NCBI GenBank assembly: GCA_964485555.1
Contig: CAZAJN010000042.1
Span: 1-21,551 of the forward strand
Reading direction: 5' to 3'
Length of the DNA: 21,551 nt
DNA from: GWC2-37-8 sp964485555
Lineage (GTDB): Bacteria > Patescibacteriota > Minisyncoccia > Moranbacterales > GWC2-37-73
The translations under genes and the position numbers were made by a program. The notes below the pieces were generated by a model, which ran no database searches, had not been told where the DNA came from, and was given only the letters and a program-made list of their open reading frames with translations. Positions 1 to 5,708 of this stretch are shown in pieces. Positions within the stretch are counted from its first letter, which is position 1; every line of letters starts with the position of its first letter.

Positions 1-67
1 GGCGGGACTCGGACCCGCGACCCCAGCCTTATGAAGGCTGTGCTCTAACCAGCTGAGCTACCCTGCC
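1..67 (-). tRNA. tRNA-Met (CAT), elongator type, cut by window edge
   Basis: The minus strand shows a D-arm with AGCTCAGCTGGTTAGAGC, an anticodon stem CAGCC/GGCTG closing a 7-base loop TTCATAA with anticodon CAT (plus 31-33), and a T-arm GCGGG-TCCGAGT-CCCGC. The 3' half of the acceptor stem lies beyond position 1. It lacks initiator features and looks like elongator tRNA-Met. A tRNA-Ile read by a lysidine-modified CAT cannot be excluded without the full acceptor stem. Confidence 0.9.
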
Positions 68-73
68 ATGAAC

Positions 74-144
74 CCAAAACCCATAACTCAAAACCTGAAT
101 CCTGAATGCATCAAGGTTACGGGATATGGGTTACGGGTTCCAGG
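74..144. repeat. Quasi-palindromic word repeat between two tRNAs (AACCCATAACC / GGGTTACGGG family)
   Basis: The spacer between the two tRNA genes holds short words in both orientations: aacccaaaacccataact near 71-88 and ggttacgggatatgggttacggg near 115-137, with gaatcctgaatgc between them. The outer words are approximate inverted copies. No gene is visible. It has the same style as other spacers in this window but different words. Confidence 0.55.
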
Positions 145-152
145 ACAAAGTG

Positions 153-226
153 TTGCGGGAGTAGGATTTGAACCTACGACCTCGTGGTTATGAGCCACGC
201 GAGCTGCCAGACTGCTCCATCCCGCT
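153..226 (-). tRNA. Initiator tRNA-fMet (CAT)
   Basis: The minus strand reads AGCGGGATGGAGCAGTCTGG at the 5' end and a T-arm GTAGG-TTCAAAT-CCTAC. The anticodon loop is CTCATAA, with the anticodon complement at plus 189-191. Position 1 is A and position 72 is A, so the top pair is unpaired, as expected for a bacterial initiator. The 3' CCA is not encoded (ACA follows the stem). The anticodon stem is CGTGG/CCACG, so only two of the three consecutive G:C pairs normally seen in initiators are present. The gene overlaps the 3' end of the neighbouring GIY-YIG ORF. Confidence 0.92.
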
Positions 227-454
227 ATATTTTAAAACTTCTTTTCCATAACCAGATTTCCAATATTTTTCTCTTTTTCGTGCATCTTCCCTGACTTCAC
301 ATTCTTCAATAACTACAATATCAAATTCTCCTCTATTTTTAGTTGATCTGGTTTTTCCCCTCTTATGTTCAGCTATTCTTCTATTCAAATCATTTGTCAT
401 CCCCACGTATACTCTTTTCACATCTTTGAAAAATAGAGCGTATATTTTGTACAT
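188..454 (-). CDS. Small GIY-YIG nuclease-domain protein whose C-terminus is read from tRNA sequence
   Basis: This 88-residue protein is a single GIY-YIG domain. YKIYAL near residues 2-7 and YVGMTNDLNRRIAEH near 16-30 form the two signature strands and the Arg-bearing helix. RKREKYWKSGYGKEVLK near 60-76 carries the conserved Glu. Members of this small family (YhbQ/UPF0213-like) are abundant in CPR genomes and are usually called endonucleases; their function is generally unknown. The last dozen residues (GMEQSGSSRGS) are translation of the initiator tRNA gene, and the stop codon falls in its anticodon loop. The ATG lies about 10 bases after the truncated tRNA copy and has no clear Shine-Dalgarno sequence. 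The gene is therefore sandwiched between two copies of the same tRNA segment, which suggests a mobile or homing-like cassette. Confidence 0.85.
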   Translation of the reverse strand: MYKIYALFFKDVKRVYVGMTNDLNRRIAEHKRGKTRSTKNRGEFDIVVIEECEVREDARKREKYWKSGYGKEVLKYSGMEQSGSSRGS

Positions 455-464
455 GGAAATGATT

Positions 465-554
465 TAGGATTTGAACCTACGACCTCGTGGTTACCTGCCT
501 GCCGGCAGGCAGGTGAGCCCAACGCGAGCTGCCAGACTGCTCCATCCCGCTATA
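465..554 (-). pseudogene. Broken duplicate of initiator tRNA, anticodon split by a 20-base palindrome
   Basis: Plus 465-493 is identical to 162-190 of the intact tRNA, and 514-554 matches 191-229 apart from a 2-base insertion near 520. Between the two parts lies the palindrome CCTGCCTGCCGGCAGGCAGG (494-513), which splits the anticodon between its second and third bases. The 3' acceptor strand is missing; the copy runs directly into the leader of the GIY-YIG gene. The copy cannot fold as a normal tRNA and is taken as a pseudogene. Confidence 0.85.
493..514. repeat. Perfect 22-base palindrome (20-base core plus flanking A/T)
   Basis: The core CCTGCCTGCCGGCAGGCAGG is its own reverse complement, and flanking A493/T514 extend the symmetry. 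It is far more GC-rich than its surroundings. From memory, this word and its translation (LPAGRQ-like) recur across CPR genomes; that is unverified here. Thirteen bases of it reappear at 8301-8313. Confidence 0.9.
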
Positions 555-637
555 ATATCTGAAAACGATGACTTTGTTAATTATAAAGATTTTTCAGAAA
601 CTGTCAATTATTCAAATATTTTCCCGCATCAAAGCGC

Positions 638-1171
638 TCAATCCATGAACTCAAGGTATTTCAAGAAGTTCTCATATACCCCAATGACAGCCTCAGCTGT
701 AGCCTTATCAATTTCATAATCGGCCTCATGCACAATTTTGTTTCTGATCAAATGCGCACCCTTCAATGCTTCAAGGTGGTCATCCAGATGAGCAGCTCCC
801 ACGCTCTCAAGCTTCTCACTCATGTTCGCACCCTTATATCCGATTCCATCCAAAATTTCTTCAGCTATAGCATCAGCTTCAATGATTGCAACCTTATATT
901 GAGATGTGCCGCTGTTCTCGAGACGTTTTTTAACTTTCTCCCATCTTTTCTGCATCTTACTTTTTGAAATCAGAGGAAGATCGGTGCCTTTAAGGCCAAC
1001 TCTTAGATGTGAAGGCACATCCCTCAAAATGAGCATCAAAACAATATCAACAAACAAGACCAGCAAATAAATCCCAATAAAAATCTTAACACCCAAGACA
1101 AAAGGTGAATTGTAAAAACTCACCAACAAGGTGATCAGGAAATCTATAAAATGTTGGATGTCGTAGAACAT
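638..1171 (-). CDS. Membrane-anchored protein with a HEPN-like RNxxxH motif
   Basis: This 177-residue protein has hydrophobic segments near residues 8-20 and 25-49. A basic amphipathic linker (KMQKRWEKVKKRLENSG) follows, then a helical cytoplasmic domain near 90-175. The domain carries LIRNKIVHE at 142-149, in which R143-N144 and H148 fit the R-N-x3-H signature of HEPN folds (as in DUF4145-like proteins). The stretch YKVAIIEADAIAEEILDGIGYKG resembles a helical protein type I recall as widespread in CPR genomes. HEPN domains are often RNases or toxin-like, but many are non-catalytic, so activity is not assigned. It lies between gatA and the tRNA cluster, and no partner antitoxin (such as an MNT nucleotidyltransferase) is visible. 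The start ATG has no Shine-Dalgarno sequence. Confidence 0.7.
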   Translation of the reverse strand: MFYDIQHFIDFLITLLVSFYNSPFVLGVKIFIGIYLLVLFVDIVLMLILRDVPSHLRVGLKGTDLPLISKSKMQKRWEKVKKRLENSGTSQYKVAIIEADAIAEEILDGIGYKGANMSEKLESVGAAHLDDHLEALKGAHLIRNKIVHEADYEIDKATAEAVIGVYENFLKYLEFMD

Positions 1172-1175
1172 GGGC

Positions 1176-1306
1176 GTAAAATCTAAATGTCAAAATCTCA
1201 AGTCCTAATAAAATCTCAAATTCCAAATCCTAATTTTATTCTTTTAGTCATTAGGACATTTATTTGACATTTGTCATTTAGATTTTGGATTTTAAATCAA
1301 AAATCA
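1176..1306. repeat. Quasi-palindromic intergenic repeat (TTTAGATTTTGGATTT / AAATCCTAA family)
   Basis: The gap between the HEPN-like gene and gatA is made of related words on both strands: aaatctaaatgtcaaaatctc near 1180, caaattccaaatcctaa near 1217-1233, and tttgacatttgtcatttag / attttggattttaaatc near 1264-1300. The ends are approximate inverted copies. The reverse complement of the 1200-1250 part shares TTAGGATTTG and TTTGAGATTT with 3299-3320. It may form a long imperfect hairpin in RNA. Confidence 0.6.
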
Positions 1307-1334
1307 ATTAAAAAAACTTCTGATGTATCTATTT

Positions 1335-2786
1335 TTAATTTATTTCATACGTATGTGCCAAATTGAGTATGCCTTCCTCATCAAACCATTTTCCCATGAT
1401 CTGACCACCAATCGGAAGCTCCTTGTCGTCAATTTTCTGAGTTCCGATCGGAAATGAAATCGCAGGCACCCCTGCCATGTTGGCAGTCACAGTATAAATA
1501 TCACCCAAATACATCTTGAGCGGATCACTGGTTTTCTCTCCAATTTTGAAAGCAACCTCAGGAGTGGTTGGAGAATAGATGAAGTCAACCTTTTTGAAAG
1601 CTTCTTCGAAATCCTTTTTGATCAAGGCTCTGACCTTCTGAGCTTTGAGATAATAGGCGTCATAATATCCGCTACTCAGCGCGTATGTTCCAAGCATTAT
1701 GCGTCTTTTGACCTCATCGCCAAATCCTATTCTGCGAGTATCCAAATATGTCTCCAAAAGTTTTTTCGGCAATCCATTTTCACGTACTCCCGATTCAACC
1801 GCGTCATCAATTTTCATTCCAAACTTTATACCATCAAAACGCGCCAAGTTTGAACTCACCTCACTCGTCATTATAATATAATAAGTCGGCAAAGCATACT
1901 GAGCATGAGGCAAACTTATGGTTTCAATCTTTGCCCCCAAATTTTTGAATTTTTCCAAGGATTTTTCAAAAACATTTTTAATATCTCCTTCCAAACTTTC
2001 AACATATTCTTTTGGCACTCCGATAACTTTCCCGGCAATATCCCCTGTCAAATAATCTTCATAATTCTTGTCAGCGCTTCTAGCTGTGGTAGCATCCATT
2101 GGATCTTGTCCTGAAATCCTGGACAACACGATGGCAACATCCTCTACAGTTGTTGCTACCGGTCCTATTTGATCAAGACTTGAAGCCATCGCGATCGCGC
2201 CTGAACGTGAAACGCGTCCATAGGTCGGCTTAAGTCCCACAACTCCGCAAAGAGCTGCCGGTTGTCTTATGGATCCACCAGTATCGGTTCCAAGTGACCA
2301 AACAGCTTCGCCTGCAGCCACGGCTGCAATGCTTCCGCCAGAAGATCCGCCCGGGACACGAGAAGTGTCCACTGGATTTTTTGTGATCTGATAGGCACTG
2401 TTTTCCGTTGATGAACCCATGGCAAACTCATCCATGTTCGTCTTTCCGAGAATGACAGCCGCATTTTCCTTGAGCCTTCTGACCACAGTCGCATCGTAGG
2501 GAGCAATATAATTATCCAGAATCTTACTTCCAGCTGTGGTGCGATATCCGTCCACACAAAGATTGTCCTTGATGGCGCAAGGAATTCCAGCCAAAAGATC
2601 AATTTCCTCACCCTTTGAAATTTTCTCATCCACAAATCTGGCTTGCTGCATCGCAAGTTCCTTGGTCAATGTGAGGTAAGCGCCAATTTCCCCGTCCTTT
2701 GCTTCAATGGCAGAAAAATACTGCTCAGTGAGCTGAACAGAGGTGATCTCCTTATTTATGAGTTTTTCGTGTAGATCTCGAATCAT
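1335..2786 (-). CDS. gatA: Glutamyl-tRNA(Gln) amidotransferase subunit A
   Basis: GatA hydrolyses glutamine to supply ammonia for converting Glu-tRNAGln (and often Asp-tRNAAsn) to the amide form in the GatCAB complex. The 483-residue protein is full length and has the amidase signature. The catalytic Ser-cisSer-Lys triad reads as K73 in AIKDN, S148 in PGGSSGGS and S172 in TDTGGSIRQP. The C-terminus (ISFPIGTQ, GGQIMGKWFDEEGIL) is intact. I chose the ATG at 2786. A TTG seven codons upstream keeps the frame open, but those codons are read from the neighbouring repeat. gatC lies 171 bases upstream, across that repeat. gatB is not in this window. Confidence 0.96.
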   Translation of the reverse strand: MIRDLHEKLINKEITSVQLTEQYFSAIEAKDGEIGAYLTLTKELAMQQARFVDEKISKGEEIDLLAGIPCAIKDNLCVDGYRTTAGSKILDNYIAPYDATVVRRLKENAAVILGKTNMDEFAMGSSTENSAYQITKNPVDTSRVPGGSSGGSIAAVAAGEAVWSLGTDTGGSIRQPAALCGVVGLKPTYGRVSRSGAIAMASSLDQIGPVATTVEDVAIVLSRISGQDPMDATTARSADKNYEDYLTGDIAGKVIGVPKEYVESLEGDIKNVFEKSLEKFKNLGAKIETISLPHAQYALPTYYIIMTSEVSSNLARFDGIKFGMKIDDAVESGVRENGLPKKLLETYLDTRRIGFGDEVKRRIMLGTYALSSGYYDAYYLKAQKVRALIKKDFEEAFKKVDFIYSPTTPEVAFKIGEKTSDPLKMYLGDIYTVTANMAGVPAISFPIGTQKIDDKELPIGGQIMGKWFDEEGILNLAHTYEIN

Positions 2787-2789
2787 ATA

Positions 2790-2912
2790 TAAATTTCTAA
2801 TTTTCAATTTTCAATTTCTAAACAATTTTCAATAAACCAATTCTTAAATTTCAAAATTAAAACATTAAGACATTGTTTGAAAATTAAAAATTAGAAATTG
2901 AAAATTCAATAT
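2790..2912. repeat. Imperfect inverted repeat between gatC and gatA (TTTTCAATTTCTAA family)
   Basis: The left arm near 2791-2835 repeats aattttcaatttctaa. The right arm near 2874-2908 carries gaaaattaaaaattagaaattgaaaattc, its approximate inverse. The loop between them is AT-rich. The repeat runs into the first codons of the open frame upstream of gatA, giving a spurious seven-residue extension. It lies inside what should be a gatCA transcript, so it would form a long weak hairpin in the mRNA. Confidence 0.7.
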
Positions 2913-2957
2913 AACTTCTAATACGCCATAATTCTAATGAAAGGTGATGATACTCTA

Positions 2958-3245
2958 CTACAAGACTGATTTCACCTTTATGCATCCGTCTTTCAGTTCT
3001 GGTACATTTTTCATTAAAGCTTCTTTTCCAAGCAAACCAAAGTCGACTTGATTGTCAGACCTGAAATGATTTTGCATCCCCGTGATGTGTCCGATCGGAT
3101 CCACTCCATCGACATCAACTTCTTCCAGTTTCTTGAAATAATCCAGAATTTCTGACAAATCATGTTGATATTTTTCAACATCTTTTTCACTGACACCAAT
3201 TCTGGCGAGCGTGGCAATGTGCAATATTTCTTCTTTTGTTAACAT
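2958..3245 (-). CDS. gatC: Glutamyl-tRNA(Gln) amidotransferase subunit C
   Basis: GatC is the small subunit that wraps around GatA and GatB and stabilises the amidotransferase. The 95-residue protein matches the usual GatC length. The N-terminal helix MLTKEEILHIATLARIGVSEKD is typical, followed by the LSEILDYFKKLEEVDVDGVDP core and a C-terminal VPELKDGCIKVKSVL, which matches the usual GatC ending. The ATG at 3245 is preferred. A TTG eight codons upstream would add residues read from an intergenic repeat. It precedes gatA on the same strand, and the unusual repeat-filled gap separates two genes that are normally close together. Confidence 0.95.
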   Translation of the reverse strand: MLTKEEILHIATLARIGVSEKDVEKYQHDLSEILDYFKKLEEVDVDGVDPIGHITGMQNHFRSDNQVDFGLLGKEALMKNVPELKDGCIKVKSVL

Positions 3246-3362
3246 ATATTTTAAAAATCTCAATGTCAAACAAATGACTCAAATCCAAATGCCAGTGTTT
3301 AGGATTTGAGATTTCGGATTTTATTTGGCATTTTTCTTTTGGATTTTGGATTTATTATCCTA
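3246..3362. repeat. Quasi-palindromic repeat between ligA and gatC
   Basis: Words such as caaatccaaatgcc, ttaggatttgagattt, ggattttatttggcattt and ttggattttggattta alternate in both orientations across the entire gap. It shares TTAGGATTTG, TTTGAGATTT and GGATTTTA words with the repeat at 1176-1306, so the two appear to be the same family. No clear promoter for gatC was found inside it. Confidence 0.6.
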
Positions 3363-3366
3363 AATA

Positions 3367-5619
3367 TCACTCCCCTATTAATTTCATAAACTCTTTTTCG
3401 TCCAACACCTTCACGCCCAATTTATTAGCATTGGCTAATTTAGATCCGGCGTTTTCACCGGCCACCACATAGTCTGTCTTTTTGCTTACTGATGATGACA
3501 CGCTTCCACCTCTTTTCCTTATCATATCCTTAGCAACATCTCTTGTAAAGGTGCCGAGTTCTCCAGTCAAAACAAAGGTGAGGCCATGAAATCGGTCGTC
3601 AGTCGCCAGCAATCCAGAATTTTCAAACACCACGCCATTCGCGTTCATGCTTTCAAGCAATTTCGCATTCTCCTCATCAGAAAACCATTGTGCAAGACTT
3701 GATGTCGCTTTCTCGCCAATACCCCTTATCTCCAACCATTTTTCAACTTCTATATTTTTGAGATATTTTCCAAAATCAGCCGGGTTGTTTATTTCCTGAT
3801 CGCCGATAACCGAGGACAAGTGACTTGCAATCAAAACAGCAGTCTCTTCACCTATATATCTGATGCCGAGTGAAAATATGAATTTTTCCAAAGAAATTGT
3901 TTTGCTTTTTTCAATTGATTCGATCAGTTTTTCAGCCGACCGCTCAGCAAAACGTTCCAGTGGCTTGAGATCCCCTTCAGTCAATTCAAAAATATCAGCA
4001 GCGTTTGAAATGATTCCTTCTTGCAAAAGCTGATCAACGATTTTCTCTCCAAGTCCGACAATATCAAAACCTTTACGCGAAACAAAATGAATGATCTGCT
4101 CTTTTTCAACAGCGAAACATTTAGGATTCAAACAATAATGAGCTGCACTTGAATCCAAGCTTTTAGCTTCTAGCTTTTGGCTTCTAGCTTTATTTAATAT
4201 CTGCCTTTCCACCTTTCCTCCACAAATCGGACATTTTTCCGGCATTTTAAAGGCTTCTTCTTTGCCGGTTCTGAGGCTTTTGATCACTTCCACCACCTCT
4301 GGAATGACGTCTCCAGCTTTTCTGATGACCACAGTGTCACCTATTTTCACATCAAGCCTCTTTATCTCATCTTCATTGTGAAGGGTCGGGCGACTCACTG
4401 TGGAGCCTGCCACGAGCACTGGGCGAAGATGCGCAACAGGAGTCAAGGCCCCGGTACGCCCAACTTGCACTTTAATGTCTTCCACGATGGTAGTCACTTG
4501 CTGAGCTGGAAATTTGTAAGCAATTCCCCAACGAGGAGATTTTCCCGTATATCCAAGAACTTCCTGCAACTTATTGGAATTAATTTTTATAACAATGCCA
4601 TCTATTTCATATGGCTGATTGCCTTTTTTTTCAATCCAACTTTCGTAAAATTTCTGAACCTCTTCAATACTTTTGCAAAGTTTTCGATCCTGATTAACCT
4701 TAAAACCAAGCTTTTCCAGCAAATTCAATTCCTCAATCTGATTTTTAGGAATTTCCAGTTCAGTATTTTTATTTGAAATATCAGAGTCATCGGTCATCTG
4801 TAATCGGTCATCGGATCTAGCTGAATCACTGATGACTGATGACTGATGACTAGTTACTTTTATGTCGTCTATATCATAAATAAAACTATCCAGCCTGCGA
4901 GAAGCAGCCACGCGAGGATCAAGCTGACGTATGCTTCCAGCGGCAGCATTTCTAGTGTTGGCAAAAACAGCTTCTCCATTCTTGGCGCGCTCAGCATTTA
5001 TCCTCGCTAATTCTTTTTTCGACAGCCAACATTCCCCCACCACAGTTGCATCCAGATTTTCACTCAACTCAAGAGGCAAACTTTGAATAGTTTTCAGATT
5101 GTGCGTCACATCTTCTCCAACAGCTCCGTCGCCACGCGTAGCTCCTCGCACCAAAACTCCATTCTCGTATGTAAGAATCATCTTGAGACCATCGATTTTC
5201 ATCTCACAACAATATTCCACTAAAAAACTTTCTTCATTTTTCATCCTCTCCCTCTGGGAGAGGATGTCAGGTACTCCTGACAGGTGAGGGCGCGGGCTGA
5301 GTTTTCCAATCATTCTTTTTACTTTTTCATCCCAAGCCACCAAGCCCTCGAAATCAAAAATATCATCAAAAGACCACTGCCTATGAGCATGGCGGACTTT
5401 CTTGAAACCCTTAAGCGGCTCAGCGCCAATTCTTTGAGTAGGACTTGACGGCGAAAAAAATTCCGGGAATCGCTTTTCCAAAGTTGCAAGCTCTTCGAAT
5501 AGTGAATCATAGACAGTATCTTCTATTTCCGGCCTGTCTAAAACATGATAAAGATAGCGATGTCGATCTATCTCACCGCGAAGTTTTTTTATTCTATTTT
5601 CAGCCTCTTTTTTTTCCAT
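3367..5619 (-). CDS. ligA: NAD-dependent DNA ligase LigA with three in-frame repeat insertions
   Basis: LigA seals nicks during replication and repair using NAD+. The domain order is normal: an N-terminal Ia domain with HRYLYHVLDRPEIEDTVYDSL, an adenylation domain with catalytic K141 in EMKIDG and ATRGDG at 159-164, an OB fold, a C4 zinc finger (C463, C466, C496, C501), helix-hairpin-helix repeats, and a BRCT domain from about 676 to the end. At 750 residues it is about 80 longer than E. coli LigA (671). Most of the excess falls in three segments read from short repeats, near residues 108-126, 255-281 and 475-493. None interrupts a catalytic motif. The ATG at 5619 is chosen because a perfect extended -10 lies just upstream, inside what would otherwise be an 11-codon N-terminal extension. 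Confidence 0.96.
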   Translation of the reverse strand: MEKKEAENRIKKLRGEIDRHRYLYHVLDRPEIEDTVYDSLFEELATLEKRFPEFFSPSSPTQRIGAEPLKGFKKVRHAHRQWSFDDIFDFEGLVAWDEKVKRMIGKLSPRPHLSGVPDILSQRERMKNEESFLVEYCCEMKIDGLKMILTYENGVLVRGATRGDGAVGEDVTHNLKTIQSLPLELSENLDATVVGECWLSKKELARINAERAKNGEAVFANTRNAAAGSIRQLDPRVAASRRLDSFIYDIDDIKVTSHQSSVISDSARSDDRLQMTDDSDISNKNTELEIPKNQIEELNLLEKLGFKVNQDRKLCKSIEEVQKFYESWIEKKGNQPYEIDGIVIKINSNKLQEVLGYTGKSPRWGIAYKFPAQQVTTIVEDIKVQVGRTGALTPVAHLRPVLVAGSTVSRPTLHNEDEIKRLDVKIGDTVVIRKAGDVIPEVVEVIKSLRTGKEEAFKMPEKCPICGGKVERQILNKARSQKLEAKSLDSSAAHYCLNPKCFAVEKEQIIHFVSRKGFDIVGLGEKIVDQLLQEGIISNAADIFELTEGDLKPLERFAERSAEKLIESIEKSKTISLEKFIFSLGIRYIGEETAVLIASHLSSVIGDQEINNPADFGKYLKNIEVEKWLEIRGIGEKATSSLAQWFSDEENAKLLESMNANGVVFENSGLLATDDRFHGLTFVLTGELGTFTRDVAKDMIRKRGGSVSSSVSKKTDYVVAGENAGSKLANANKLGVKVLDEKEFMKLIGE
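4143..4197. repeat. 14-base tandem repeat inside ligA zinc-finger loop
   Basis: Plus 4158-4171 (agcttttagcttct) and 4172-4185 (agcttttggcttct) differ at one base, and a partial third copy follows at 4186-4191. Translated, the region gives NKARSQKLEAKSLDSS between the two cysteine pairs of the ligase zinc finger. E. coli LigA has only about 14 residues between its cysteine pairs; here there are 29. Confidence 0.8.
4785..4851. repeat. GATGAC/GTCATC inverted repeat array inside ligA
   Basis: The left arm (4785-4813) carries agtcatcggtcatc and atcggtcatc. The right arm (4828-4851) carries gatgac three times, the inverse word. About 14 bases (ggatctagctgaat) separate them. The translation is a Ser/Asp-rich stretch (VTSHQSSVISDSARSDD, then RLQMTDDSDIS) near residues 255-281, between the adenylation-domain IYDIDDI strand and LNLLEKLGF. 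Confidence 0.8.
5243..5290. repeat. Double-hairpin repeat inside ligA upstream of the catalytic lysine
   Basis: Two adjacent perfect inverted repeats are present. ATCCTCTCCC (5243-5252) pairs with GGGAGAGGAT (5256-5265) around a 3-base loop, and TGTCAGG (5265-5271) pairs with CCTGACA (5276-5282) around a 4-base loop. The flank continues as GC-rich gtgagggcgcggg. The translation LSPRPHLSGVPDILSQRER is unlike any ligase sequence and resembles peptides read from dispersed CCTCTCCC-type repeats in other bacteria (recalled, not checked). Confidence 0.85.
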
Positions 5620-5625
5620 ATTCCA

Positions 5626-5634
5626 ATTATACCA
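5626..5634 (-). promoter_or_regulatory. Extended -10 promoter of ligA, predicted leaderless start
   Basis: The minus strand reads TGGTATAAT, a perfect extended -10 (TGnTATAAT). Six bases later comes the ATG, so a start at the usual seventh base would be the A of the ATG. No good -35 is visible at normal spacing. Confidence 0.7.
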
Positions 5635-5660
5635 CACACCAAACAATTTCATTCACAAAA

Positions 5661-5690
5661 GCAAAACAGACCCTCAATGGTCCGTTTTGC
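5661..5690 (-). terminator. Hairpin terminator at the end of the pilus gene group
   Basis: GCAAAACAGACC (5661-5672) pairs with GGTCCGTTTTGC (5679-5690) with one A-C mismatch and a 6-base loop. On the minus strand the stem is followed by TTTTG, a short U run. It lies 18 bases after the stop codon of the last prepilin gene and just upstream of the ligA promoter. Confidence 0.7.
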
Positions 5691-5708
5691 TTCGACTCAA
5701 AAAAGTAA

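Noticed and set aside
465..554. The palindrome as a tRNA intron in the anticodon
   Set aside because: Known bacterial tRNA introns are group I and much longer than 20 bases. The copy also lacks its 3' acceptor strand and has a further 2-base insertion, so it cannot yield a tRNA.
471..719. Plus-strand open frame of 82 codons beginning in the broken tRNA copy and reading LPAGRQ from the palindrome
   Set aside because: It is antisense to the tRNA pseudogene and to the end of the HEPN-like gene, has no ribosome site, and shows no protein character beyond the palindrome.
2787..2807. Upstream TTG starts for gatA, and the equivalents for gatC, pilO and the receiver
   Set aside because: The extra codons come from repeat or leader DNA, and an ATG at the expected family start is present in each case.
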